DNA of 64,000 nt from Solibacillus sp040274725. Lineage in GTDB: Bacteria; Bacillota; Bacilli; Bacillales_A; Planococcaceae. Made by a program: the position numbers and the translations under genes. Location: assembly GCA_040274725.1 (NCBI GenBank), contig JBEMAQ010000006.1, forward strand, positions 1-64,000, written 5' to 3'. Of this stretch, positions 8,224 through 16,854 are shown piece after piece (the stretch's first letter is position 1; each line of letters begins with the position of its first letter). The notes beneath the pieces were generated by a model. It was not told the DNA's origin and did not search any database. It saw nothing but the letters and a program-made list of their open reading frames with translations.

Positions 8224-9258
8224 ATGAAGTTCAAACAGTATTCATTAGTTGTACTGATGTTAATTTTTTCAGTTATATTAGCGGCATGTGCAAGTAATGA
8301 GCCAACATCTAATACGGATGTAGCAGGTGAGGCAGGAACTGAAGGGGAAGAGCGTGTGTTTAAAATTGCGCACGTTGTACAAGAGTCACATATTTGGCAT
8401 GAGACAGCGTTAAAATTCGGTGAAGAATTGGAAGCGCTATCAGATGGTCGCTTAAGTATTGAACTTTTTCCAGCATCTCAGTTAGGTGCTGAGGCAGATA
8501 TGATTCAACAAATGGAAACAGGCGCGATTGATATGGGCTTTATGACAAATGCTTATATGAGTACACGTGAAGTGTCATTAAACGGCTGGTTTATGCCGTA
8601 TTTATTTAATAATTTAGAAGAGGCAAAGGAAATGCGTAAGTCGGAGGAAGCGCAGCAAATGTTAGCCGCACTTGGTTCACAAGGAATTATCGGTCTTGAC
8701 TTTGCGTTTGCGGGTAACCGTCACGTATTAATGAAGGGCGGCTTTGCTGAAAATCCAGAAGATTTAAAGGGCAAGAAAATCCGTATCATTGGTAGCCCAT
8801 CTATGCAAGCATACTGGGAAGGTGTGGGAGCAGGTCCAACGCCAATGCCATTAAATGAAGTCTATCAATCATTACAAACAGGGGTTATTGATGGTATTGA
8901 TATTGACTTAGATGCGTTAGTAACAGAGAAGTACTATGAAAATGCGGAGTACTTAACATTAACAAATCAAACAACATTCCCAACGGTTATCGTAATGAGC
9001 CAAGTGATTTATGATAGTTTACCAGCAACAGACCAAGAAATCGTTCGCCAAGCGTTAGATACGGCTGTGAATTGGGGTGTAGATCAAGCGATTGAGCGTG
9101 AGACGACAAACCTTGAAACATTAAAGGCTGCGGGTGTTCAAGTGCTTGAAGAAGTAGATGTGACAAAGTTTGAAGCGATTTCTACGAAGGTACGTGAAGA
9201 CTTCTCTGCACAATCAGATATTATTAAATCATTTATCGAAACAGCAGAAAGCAAATAG
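8224..9258 (+). CDS. dctP: TRAP transporter solute-binding lipoprotein (DctP family)
   Basis: This extracellular receptor of a TRAP transporter binds a carboxylate-type solute and delivers it to DctQM. Residues 1-21 form a lipoprotein signal with the lipobox LAAC, so it is anchored to the outer face of the membrane. A short acidic linker (NTDVAGE) precedes the DctP fold. GKKIRIIGSP (about residue 180) holds the arginine that in this family pairs with the ligand carboxylate, followed by MPLNEVYQSLQTGVIDGID. The start follows AAGGGGAG. It leads a three-gene operon with dctQ and dctM. Substrate is not evident; C4-dicarboxylates or sugar acids are both possible. Confidence 0.92.
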   Translation: MKFKQYSLVVLMLIFSVILAACASNEPTSNTDVAGEAGTEGEERVFKIAHVVQESHIWHETALKFGEELEALSDGRLSIELFPASQLGAEADMIQQMETGAIDMGFMTNAYMSTREVSLNGWFMPYLFNNLEEAKEMRKSEEAQQMLAALGSQGIIGLDFAFAGNRHVLMKGGFAENPEDLKGKKIRIIGSPSMQAYWEGVGAGPTPMPLNEVYQSLQTGVIDGIDIDLDALVTEKYYENAEYLTLTNQTTFPTVIVMSQVIYDSLPATDQEIVRQALDTAVNWGVDQAIERETTNLETLKAAGVQVLEEVDVTKFEAISTKVREDFSAQSDIIKSFIETAESK

Positions 9259-9337
9259 CTATTTATATAGTGGGACGGTGCTCTTTAGCGTTGTCCCATT
9301 ATTTTAGTACATAATACAAATGATAGAAGGTGACATC

Positions 9338-9856
9338 TTGAAATTACTAACAGTAGCTAGCAATGCGCTTTTTCGTGTAGAGAAAGTGATTGCTGTCATT
9401 TTAGGAATTGTTTTATTAGTGTCGTTAGCAGCCGGTGTACTATTTCGTTATTTTTTAAACGCACCTTTGTTTTGGTCAGACGAATTGGCAATGTTTTGCT
9501 TAGCTTGGATAACTTTTATCGGTGGGAGTATGTGTATTAAGATGAAGGCGTCGCCATCGATTACGATGTTAATCGATAGCGTGAAGCCAACTGCACGTAG
9601 AGTGATCTCGATTATTTCTACACTCATTTTATTAATTTTTATTGTTTATGTTTTATACTTATCAATCGTTTGGATTACGGGGCCCAACATTCAATCACAA
9701 ATTTCTACGTCATTAAAATGGCCGAAGTTTTATTTTTATTTAAGTGTTCCAGTGAGCTTTGGATTTATGACCATTCATGCGGTCGAATTATTTATTAAAA
9801 CCGTACTAAACAAAGAAGATGAGGATGAAGAAAAGTTTGAAGGGAGCATAGATTAA
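9338..9856 (+). CDS. dctQ: TRAP transporter small membrane subunit (DctQ)
   Basis: A DctQ-family subunit of 172 residues with four predicted membrane helices (about residues 15-40, 45-65, 85-110 and 130-155) and the conserved stretch WSDELAMFCLAWITFIGG. It bridges the solute-binding protein and the large permease subunit. The TTG at 9338 is preferred because AGAAGGTG lies six bases upstream; the in-frame ATG at 9320 has no ribosome binding site. Its stop codon shares a base with the dctM start, indicating translational coupling. Confidence 0.9.
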   Translation: MKLLTVASNALFRVEKVIAVILGIVLLVSLAAGVLFRYFLNAPLFWSDELAMFCLAWITFIGGSMCIKMKASPSITMLIDSVKPTARRVISIISTLILLIFIVYVLYLSIVWITGPNIQSQISTSLKWPKFYFYLSVPVSFGFMTIHAVELFIKTVLNKEDEDEEKFEGSID

Positions 9857-11124
9857 TGACAATAGCATTTATCTCTTTTGCGATCCTTCTACTGTTAGGT
9901 ATACCGATTGCCTTTGTATTAGGTCTTACGACGGTTATTTATATTTTAGCTGAAAATCATACGCGCCTTTTACTAAGCGTACCACAATCACTTTATTCGG
10001 CGATGGAAAACTATAGCTTACTTGCGATTCCATTATTTATGCTTGCAGGGGAATTGATGAATCAGGGTGGGATTACGCGACGCCTTGTGAATGTGGCAAA
10101 GGGCTTCATTGGCCATTATCGTGGTGGGCTTGCTTATGTAAATGTAATTGCCAATATGATGCTAGCGGCCATTATCGGTTCTGCGACAGCGCAAATTGCG
10201 ATGATGAGCCGTACAATGGTACCGGAGATGGAAAAGGCGGGCTACTCTCGTTCATTTAGCGCGGCAACAACGGCAGCGGCAGGCTTACTTGGTCCCATTA
10301 TTCCACCAAGTATGATGTTTATTATTTATGGTGTATCTTCGGGTACATCGATTAGTGAAATGTTTTTAGCTGGTGTTATACCGGGGATTTTATTAGGTTT
10401 ATCCTTTATGGTGCTGATTGCATTCATTGGGATGAAGCAGCAGTGGCCGACGCAGGAGCGTATGCCAATTGCTGAAAGTATGAAGGCATTAGTGAATGTC
10501 ATTCCAGCGCTACTTGTACCGGTGACAATCATTGTTGGTATTTTAACAGGTGTATTTACGGCAACAGAATCAGCAGCAGTTGCGTGTGTCATTGCACTAA
10601 TTGTTGGGCTATTTATTTACCGGGAAATAAACTTGAGATCTTTCCCAAGTATTATGGTGAATACAGCAATGACAACAGCGATTATTACACTATTAATCGC
10701 AATGGCAAAAGTGTTTGGACTTATTTTGACGTACGAGCAAATTCCGAAAACAATCGCTAACTGGATGGTTAGCTTATCCGATAATACATTAGTGTTCCTA
10801 TTACTTGTAAACCTATTCTTAATTTTAGTTGGGATGTTCCTAGATGGTATTGCGGCACTCATAATTTTAGTGCCAATCTTTATGCCATTACTCGTAATTT
10901 ACGGCGTAGACCCAGTGCATTTCGGTATTATTATTTGTATTAACTTAACAATTGGTTTATTAACGCCACCAGTTGGTTCAGGTTTATTTATTTCAGCGTC
11001 AATGACAAAGTTAAAAATTGGCGAGCTTGTGAAGGCGATACTGCCGTTCTTAGTTGTATCGCTCATTGTACTGCTGTTAATTACGTACATTCCAGCATTA
11101 ACTTTATGGCTACCAGGTCGTTAA
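9856..11124 (+). CDS. dctM: TRAP transporter large permease subunit (DctM)
   Basis: A full-length DctM of 422 residues with about a dozen membrane helices. Typical family segments are visible: LAIPLFMLAGELMNQGG near residue 57, GLLGPIIPPSMMFIIYG near 143 and GLLTPPVGSGLF near 367, the two pseudo-symmetric re-entrant regions. It catalyses ion-coupled solute entry. Its ATG overlaps the dctQ stop (TAATG). A strong bidirectional terminator follows, so it ends the operon. Confidence 0.93.
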   Translation: MTIAFISFAILLLLGIPIAFVLGLTTVIYILAENHTRLLLSVPQSLYSAMENYSLLAIPLFMLAGELMNQGGITRRLVNVAKGFIGHYRGGLAYVNVIANMMLAAIIGSATAQIAMMSRTMVPEMEKAGYSRSFSAATTAAAGLLGPIIPPSMMFIIYGVSSGTSISEMFLAGVIPGILLGLSFMVLIAFIGMKQQWPTQERMPIAESMKALVNVIPALLVPVTIIVGILTGVFTATESAAVACVIALIVGLFIYREINLRSFPSIMVNTAMTTAIITLLIAMAKVFGLILTYEQIPKTIANWMVSLSDNTLVFLLLVNLFLILVGMFLDGIAALIILVPIFMPLLVIYGVDPVHFGIIICINLTIGLLTPPVGSGLFISASMTKLKIGELVKAILPFLVVSLIVLLLITYIPALTLWLPGR

Positions 11125-11130
11125 ATGAAA

Positions 11131-11168
11131 AAATTCTACTGTAAGCATTGCCTACAGTAGAATTTTTT
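11131..11168. terminator. Bidirectional terminator
   Basis: A 13-bp perfect stem (AAATTCTACTGTA/TACAGTAGAATTT) with a 9-base loop lies between the convergent dctM and kinase genes, with A and T runs on both sides. Confidence 0.9.
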
Positions 11169-12100
11169 TATGACTGAAGCGTCAAAAATGCACGCTTCAC
11201 AATGTATTCAATTGGTTTTTGTGTACAAAGTTTAAACTCGAGCTGCGGATAATAAGCATCGAGCTGGCTTACTAGTTCCTGCGTAATATAGTCATTATGC
11301 AGTAAAATCCCGCCATTTAAATAAAACGGGAAAGGCTCCTTTGTGAGCGCTATTTTTTTCAGTGTGGCTTTACCGATTAATGAGAGCTCGTAAGCGGCCT
11401 CCTGTGCGATGAGCTGTGCAATTGCATCATGCTGCGTGAGCGCCTCGTCGAGTACCGTACTTAGGCTTGCCATACGCGCATTTGTATAATCATCTACATA
11501 GAGCCAATTCGATAGCTCCTCGATCGATGCTATTCCGAGTTTTTTAAACACAAGCTCCTTCAAAATAGTTGTATCATTTACACGCCCATCGGATGTACGG
11601 AAAATAGCACGGGCAATTTGTTGGCCAATCCAGTAGCCACTCCCTTCGTCCCCAGCGCGGTGTCCCCAGCCACCTGTTGAAATAATCGTTTCCCCATCAG
11701 AGGCATAGCAAACTGCACCTGTACCTGAAATAAGAAGTGCACCTTTTTGCCCGTTGATAAGACCGAGCAGTGTCGCCTTTGCATCATTCTCAATCGTTAC
11801 ATGATCAATGTGAATATTTGTTGTCGCGATACTTTTATGGACAAGGCTTTCAACAACTTGTAAATCCTTTGGTGTATCAATGCCGGCAATCGCAAATACG
11901 GCATGGTCAATCGTCGCTGTATAGCTTTTTACTTGAATAAGAATGTCGTTAAAAATCCTTTCAACGCTTTGCTCACCGATTGCTTGATAATTTGAGCCAC
12001 TCAAGACGGTCTCGAAGATAATTTCGTTCTCCATTGTTCGTAGTGAAATAGCTGTTTTTGTAGCACCGCCATCGATAGCTAAAATATAGTGTTTAGTCAT
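11168..12100 (-). CDS. BadF/BadG/NAGK-type ATPase (N-acetylglucosamine-kinase-like sugar kinase)
   Basis: This 310-residue ASKHA-fold protein has the N-terminal phosphate-binding loop LAIDGGATKT, a second loop LLISGTGAVCYA near residue 130 and GGWGHRAGDEGSGYWIG, which matches the N-acetylglucosamine/N-acetylmuramate kinase branch of the BadF family. The likely activity is ATP-dependent phosphorylation of an amino sugar or similar. Its start overlaps the end of the upstream lyase gene by 8 bases, so the two are co-translated. Convergence with the TRAP operon suggests one catabolic locus, but the substrate is unknown. Confidence 0.82.
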   Translation of the reverse strand: MTKHYILAIDGGATKTAISLRTMENEIIFETVLSGSNYQAIGEQSVERIFNDILIQVKSYTATIDHAVFAIAGIDTPKDLQVVESLVHKSIATTNIHIDHVTIENDAKATLLGLINGQKGALLISGTGAVCYASDGETIISTGGWGHRAGDEGSGYWIGQQIARAIFRTSDGRVNDTTILKELVFKKLGIASIEELSNWLYVDDYTNARMASLSTVLDEALTQHDAIAQLIAQEAAYELSLIGKATLKKIALTKEPFPFYLNGGILLHNDYITQELVSQLDAYYPQLEFKLCTQKPIEYIVKRAFLTLQS

Positions 12101-13613
12101 GATTCCACCCCGCTAAAATTGTTTCAAGTGTTGCCTCTGCTTGTAAAATATTTTCTGTTTTTTCGCGTAGCCAGTTTTCTAGCTGGGCCGAGTTCTCTTC
12201 TGCCTCTTGTAGCGAAGCACGCATCGTATTAGGTGAAGGACCACCTTTTAATGTACGGATATTAACGAAAAACTCGGGCTGCATCGCGCGGTAAAAGTCT
12301 GCCTCTGAAATAATGAGCGAACGTCCTGTTACAAGCTGTGCTTTTTCGTTGGCAAGCACCCACGTTAAGCTAGCGAGTGATTCATGTTCATGATCAAGTA
12401 GCTCGCGCACACATAGGCTGACAATTTTATGTGCTTGTCGGAATGAAATATTTTCTGAGCGAACGAGTGAATCCGCAAGCTCCGTTACATTTGCAAAGCT
12501 GTTTTGTGCACGCTTTAGTAAGTTTTCTTTATTCACATTCATCGTTACAATGACGCTGCCAAATAACTTATAAATGCCAACTAAGCGGTCAATTGCACGC
12601 CATAAATAGGGCTGCATATCGTCCTCTGTATCGACAATATCGCCAAACGGTGTGTTATGTACCATTTGAAGTACTGTTGAAGCATCACCAACAACAGATG
12701 ATAATAGTGCGCGCGTATGCTCGATGGATACCGGATTACGTTTTTGCGGCATGATCGAACTAACTTGTACGTATGGTCCGGCTAGCTGGAACGCGTTGAA
12801 TTCCTGCGTTGCCCATAGTAAAAAGTCTTGCGACGTGCGCCCTAAATTCAGCGCAGCTAGCTGTACAACACTTGCCGCCTCAGCAATATAGTCAGCGCCT
12901 GCTACTGCGTCCCACGCATTTTCAATCATATCGTCAAAGGCCAGCAACTCCTGCATGCGCTCGCGGCTAATCGGAAAGCCCGTTGTTGTCAGTGCTGCTG
13001 CGCCCATGCTGCTGCGGTTAATCGTTGCGTACGCTGCTTGCATACGTGTGAAATCGCGTGATAACTGATCAATCACAGCTTTTAAATAATGGGCAAATGT
13101 TGTAGGTTGAGCTTGTTGCGTATGCGTATAGCCAATCATAATGGTCTCCACATGCTCCTCAGCAAATGCAATTAGTGATGAACGCAACGTTACGAGCTCC
13201 TGCATAAGTGACAGCATTTTTTTACGCAGTGTCATCCGGTAAATGGCGATGCCCATATCATTGCGACTGCGCCCAATATGTAAATTACCTGAAATATCAC
13301 CACCGAGCTCGATTAAGTTATTTTCGATACGGAAAAATAAATCTTCAAACTGTGGGTTATAGTCACGTGTTTTATAATATTCTAAATCTAAACTTTTAAT
13401 AGCTTGACCGATTTGCTTTGCTTCGTCGGCTGATATTAAATTTTGCTCTTCAAGCATTTTTAAATGGGCGATATGAATTTGCATCATTGATGATAAAAAA
13501 TGACGCTTTGCTTCGTCATAGGCCGGTTGAAGCACCATTTGACGATAGCTGTTGGATGGAAATTGAATGCCTTCTGTTTCATTAATGCGATTGCGGTAAT
13601 CTTGAAAGAACAT
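12093..13613 (-). CDS. Argininosuccinate-lyase-family C-N lyase
   Basis: A 506-residue member of the fumarase/argininosuccinate lyase superfamily. The signature loop SSIMPQKRNP (about residue 283), the SGNLHIGRSRNDM segment near residue 104 and the TTTFAHYL-like region with HTQQAQPTTFAHY are clear. There is no argG or other arginine gene nearby; its neighbours are an amino-sugar-type kinase and a TRAP transporter, so it is more likely a catabolic lyase releasing fumarate from an N-substituted aspartate than biosynthetic ArgH. The ATG at 13613 is preferred because GGAGG lies 11 bases upstream; the ATG at 13631 has no ribosome binding site. Confidence 0.8.
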   Translation of the reverse strand: MFFQDYRNRINETEGIQFPSNSYRQMVLQPAYDEAKRHFLSSMMQIHIAHLKMLEEQNLISADEAKQIGQAIKSLDLEYYKTRDYNPQFEDLFFRIENNLIELGGDISGNLHIGRSRNDMGIAIYRMTLRKKMLSLMQELVTLRSSLIAFAEEHVETIMIGYTHTQQAQPTTFAHYLKAVIDQLSRDFTRMQAAYATINRSSMGAAALTTTGFPISRERMQELLAFDDMIENAWDAVAGADYIAEAASVVQLAALNLGRTSQDFLLWATQEFNAFQLAGPYVQVSSIMPQKRNPVSIEHTRALLSSVVGDASTVLQMVHNTPFGDIVDTEDDMQPYLWRAIDRLVGIYKLFGSVIVTMNVNKENLLKRAQNSFANVTELADSLVRSENISFRQAHKIVSLCVRELLDHEHESLASLTWVLANEKAQLVTGRSLIISEADFYRAMQPEFFVNIRTLKGGPSPNTMRASLQEAEENSAQLENWLREKTENILQAEATLETILAGWNHD

Positions 13614-13872
13614 ATTGTCATCTGCCTCCATTTTATACGTATCATTGAATTCATATTACCTTTAATGGTAAAATATATCAATTTCGTTTTTGGAATTTGT
13701 TATAACAAGAATAAGGCTAGGGAAAAATTTATCTCACTATGATAATCATTTTCCCTTATACAAAACGTTACAAACTTATGAATCTACTCATTCGTTGTTG
13801 TATGATAAACACAATAAAATTAAAACTTCGTATACATAATTTTTTGATAATAAAAAGTTGAAGGAGGGTGCT

Positions 13873-14041
13873 ATGTTTACTTGGTTACGCAATCTGTAGC
13901 TGCATGATTTTAACCTGGCTGGCGCTTAGTTTATCAGGATTAGAAATGGGCAAGCACTTAAAATTTCCCCTCTTTTGGATGTTGAGGCTGAGTATTACAT
14001 TACTTGTCATCGCGACTTTAATAGGTGTGATTCAGATTTAA
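13873..14041 (+). CDS. Short ORF pair: 8-codon ORF then 45-aa hydrophobic ORF
   Basis: A strong AAGGAGG (13861-13867) precedes an ATG at 13873 that encodes only eight residues before a stop at 13897-13899. Five bases later, in another frame, an ATG at 13904 opens a 45-residue ORF (13904-14041) with two hydrophobic stretches, ending IATLIGVIQI. Either the first is a leader peptide coupled to the second, or a one-base frameshift has split a small membrane protein of about 58 residues. I do not recognise the product. A terminator follows, which supports a real transcription unit. Confidence 0.4.
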
Positions 14042-14100
14042 AAATATTGAAATAGTATTTTGCTGATAAATTATTTAATCAATGAATTTCAAATGAAATT

Positions 14101-14144
14101 AAAAATCCTTCCAATTCAAATAAATGAATTAGAAGGATTTTTTT
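14101..14144. terminator. Bidirectional terminator
   Basis: AATCCTTC and GAAGGATT form the base of a hairpin that continues with ATTCA/TGAAT, and there are A and T runs on each side. It separates the small ORF from the convergent EamA gene. Confidence 0.8.
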
Positions 14145-14179
14145 ATCGGTCATGTAAAAATGTAAGCTTCATCGTTTTT

Positions 14180-15070
14180 TTAAATGCGCCGTTTTTTTGC
14201 AGCAAAATAAGATGGCAGGCTCATGCCGATGAGCACTAAAATAATCCCGCCTATTTGAAGCCAAGTAAGTGTTTCATGTAACACAATTACTGAAACGATC
14301 ACGGCTACCGGTAGTTCCATCGCACTTAAAATGGAGACAAGTGCACCGCCAACTTTTGGTGCGGCGAAGGAAAATAATAGGTTGGGCAAAATAATGCCGA
14401 ATATCCCGAGCGCGAGTCCGTATGTCCATAAGCCATTTGTAATTTGACCATTCCAGAGGATTTCTGGTGATAAAACAAAAATAATAATCGTCACCGAAAC
14501 CGTCGCTAAAATAAACGTACGTGCGACACTCGTTACACCCTCTACATGAATTGAATTAATTTGTAGGAAGGCCGCAAAACTTACTGCTGCGATGAGACCG
14601 AGTATCCATCCGCGCGGGTCGATTTGTGAGAGGTCGGCATCCATTATACCGGCTGCTAAAATGGTTCCGCCAAATAAAAACGCAAGCGAAATCAGCTCTA
14701 ATCGGCTAGGTAAGCGGCGCTTCATAATACAGTTCATAATGAGGCCAATCCATGTGAATTGGAATAGCATAACTACTGCCAGTGACGCAGGTAAATAATT
14801 CAGTGATTGTCCGTAAATAATCCCGGTTGTGGCAGTACACGACCCTGCAAGCAGTAAAATAAAGAATCCTTTGAGCGATAATTTCGGCATCGTACGCTGT
14901 GTTGCGATAAATAACAACAGCGCAAGCGTGAAGCCAAAAATATATTGTGCTGAGATTGCCTCAGCGGATGTAAAGCCAGCCTGCATCGCAAGCTTGACAA
15001 TGGTTGATAAAATCCCGAAGCTACTTGCTGCTATCACAATTAGTAGCGGGTAAAGCCAAGAAAATTTCAA
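14180..15070 (-). CDS. EamA/DMT-family transporter
   Basis: This 296-residue protein has ten predicted membrane helices in two EamA halves of five (about residues 5-140 and 150-290), the standard drug/metabolite transporter layout. It is likely an exporter or permease of a small metabolite; the substrate cannot be told. The second half contains LVSILSAMELPVAVIVSVIVLHE, where the family's conserved glutamate-proline region is recognisable. The start is TTG at 15070 with AGGAAG seven bases upstream. It lies 11 bases after the acetyltransferase gene, so the two form an operon. Confidence 0.85.
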   Translation of the reverse strand: MKFSWLYPLLIVIAASSFGILSTIVKLAMQAGFTSAEAISAQYIFGFTLALLLFIATQRTMPKLSLKGFFILLLAGSCTATTGIIYGQSLNYLPASLAVVMLFQFTWIGLIMNCIMKRRLPSRLELISLAFLFGGTILAAGIMDADLSQIDPRGWILGLIAAVSFAAFLQINSIHVEGVTSVARTFILATVSVTIIIFVLSPEILWNGQITNGLWTYGLALGIFGIILPNLLFSFAAPKVGGALVSILSAMELPVAVIVSVIVLHETLTWLQIGGIILVLIGMSLPSYFAAKKRRI

Positions 15071-15081
15071 AAAAACACTTC

Positions 15082-15645
15082 CTAATCTAGTTGTTTCACC
15101 ATGTGATGAAACGGTTCGTCAATAATTGTCCAAGGACCTGTTACGGTGAAGCCAATGCGCTCATATAGTCGGCGTGCATCAAGCTTTGCTGTTTCAACAT
15201 TCAGTGATAGTTTGTCGTAACCTTTTTCACGTGCTACCTGCTCCGCAAATGCGAGGAGTTTTGTACCAATACCTTTACCTCTTGCCGTGGCTGCTACGCA
15301 AATTGTATCAATATAGTATTCATCTGCATGTGCTTCCACATCAATGGAAGTTTGGACGTTTTTTGCCGCAAGCCATTTTTCAAGCACGCGGTCAAATGTA
15401 GCACCTTCTTGTCCATTATAAAGGACGACAATCCCAAGAATATTATCATTTTCAATAGCTACAAATGTATTTTTATAGCTATGTCTATTTTCTTGTCCTC
15501 TTACAAGTGTTTCAAGGGTCGATAACACGTTGGCTTCATCATTTTCCCCTGTTAAACGATGTGCAATATCGCCAATTGCATCATAAATAAGTGGTGCAAT
15601 CGCCGCCGCGTCATGTGCGGTAGCTTGTCTAATAGAAATCGTCAT
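15082..15645 (-). CDS. GNAT-family N-acetyltransferase
   Basis: A single-domain GNAT enzyme of 187 residues. The acetyl-CoA binding motif is seen as VAATARGKGIGTKLL (about residues 116-130, R/Q-x-x-G-x-G/A pattern), followed by LNVETAKLDARRLYERIGF, the usual motif B. It transfers acetyl from acetyl-CoA to an amine of unknown identity. AAAGGAG precedes the ATG. Co-transcription with an EamA exporter suggests acetylation and export of a related compound, but this is inference. Confidence 0.85.
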   Translation of the reverse strand: MTISIRQATAHDAAAIAPLIYDAIGDIAHRLTGENDEANVLSTLETLVRGQENRHSYKNTFVAIENDNILGIVVLYNGQEGATFDRVLEKWLAAKNVQTSIDVEAHADEYYIDTICVAATARGKGIGTKLLAFAEQVAREKGYDKLSLNVETAKLDARRLYERIGFTVTGPWTIIDEPFHHMVKQLD

Positions 15646-15815
15646 CTATAAAAATCTCCTTTTAAGATATATTAGAAATTAACATCAACAAGTAAAGTAT
15701 AGCAGAATTTTAAAAAAAGACGGGATTTCTACAATTTAGAATTGCATAAAACTTTATTGTGACATAGTTTTTATGTTAATCTATAAGGAACATAATGTCG
15801 GAGGTTAGACAACTC

Positions 15816-16766
15816 ATGAGTCAGTCAAACAAGGATTTCATTTTAGTATATGGCGATGCTTTTGTTGATTATATAGCGAATGATCAAACTAACACATCAT
15901 TCACAAAATTTTTAGGTGGCGCAACAATTAACGTTGCGGCGGGAATTAGCCGAATTGGCGCTCCTTCAGCCCTTATTACCATTACAGGTGATGACGAAAC
16001 ATCAGCATTTTGCCGTGAGCAAATTACAAAAGAGGGCGTAAACTTAGATTACGCGATTTATGATGAAAAAAAGCGTGTGAGTGGCGTGTATGTTCATTTG
16101 ACAGAAAACTGTGAGCGCGAGTTTAAAGATTATATAGATGAAACGCCGGACTTGCAAATTACACCGGAGCAATTACAAGAAGAGGCATTTAAACGTGCTT
16201 CTGTAGTGAATGTGTGCTCAGGTACAATGTTTGAGCCAACTGCACTTGCGACAACACGTCGCGCGGTCGATATGGCTAAAGAAAAGGGTGCAATTGTAGC
16301 GATTGACGCGAATATTCGTCCACTACGCTGGAGCAGTGAGGACTATTGCCGCGAGACGATTACATCATTTTTTGAGGATGCAGATATTCTGAAGCTGACG
16401 GATGAGGAGCTATTCTTCTTAACGGAAACAGATACGCTAGAAGAAGGCTTTGCAAAACTAGATGAGCTTTTAGTACCGATTGTGCTTGTAACAGTAGGGG
16501 CTGAAGGGGCATATGCCGTGTTAAACGGTGAAGTCATTCATGTACCAGTAGAAAAAGTTGTACCAGTTGATACGACAGGTGCGGGCGATGCATTTATGGC
16601 GGGCGTACTGCGCTACGTTCACTATAATGGCCTACCGACAGTTCATGAAGATTTAGTAACATGTGTAGCATTCGGTAACAAGCTAGGCGCAATGGCTGCA
16701 ACAAAGGCAGGCGCATTAACAGCCCTACCAAGCTATGAAGAAATTCAGCATTTAATAGAAGCATAA
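15816..16766 (+). CDS. PfkB-family carbohydrate kinase (fructokinase-like)
   Basis: A 316-residue ribokinase/PfkB sugar kinase. The N-terminal substrate loop GGATINVAAGISRIG (near residue 30) and the C-terminal signature DTTGAGDAFMAGVL (about residue 250), with the catalytic aspartate in GAGD, are intact. Residues around IDANIRPLRWSS are typical of the fructokinase-like group. Likely reaction: ATP-dependent phosphorylation of a ketose or its derivative. Two starts are possible: ATG 15816 with GGAGG 11 bases upstream (chosen), or ATG 15795 with a weak AAGGA. It is a single-gene unit closed by a strong terminator. Confidence 0.88.
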   Translation: MSQSNKDFILVYGDAFVDYIANDQTNTSFTKFLGGATINVAAGISRIGAPSALITITGDDETSAFCREQITKEGVNLDYAIYDEKKRVSGVYVHLTENCEREFKDYIDETPDLQITPEQLQEEAFKRASVVNVCSGTMFEPTALATTRRAVDMAKEKGAIVAIDANIRPLRWSSEDYCRETITSFFEDADILKLTDEELFFLTETDTLEEGFAKLDELLVPIVLVTVGAEGAYAVLNGEVIHVPVEKVVPVDTTGAGDAFMAGVLRYVHYNGLPTVHEDLVTCVAFGNKLGAMAATKAGALTALPSYEEIQHLIEA

Positions 16767-16769
16767 AAA

Positions 16770-16813
16770 CGAGGCAGTAAATCTATTGAGGGATAGATTT
16801 ACTGCCTGTTTTG
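16770..16813. terminator. Bidirectional terminator
   Basis: A perfect 15-bp stem (AGGCAGTAAATCTAT/ATAGATTTACTGCCT) with a 6-base loop and a T-rich tail lies between the convergent PfkB and TgpA-like genes. Confidence 0.9.
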
Positions 16814-16854
16814 TTGTTTCAGATAAATAGTATAATATAGTGGGAAATATTGTG

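Noticed and set aside
12093..13613. Biosynthetic argininosuccinate lyase argH
   Set aside because: No argG or other arginine gene nearby and a catabolic-type context; the family assignment alone does not justify the symbol.
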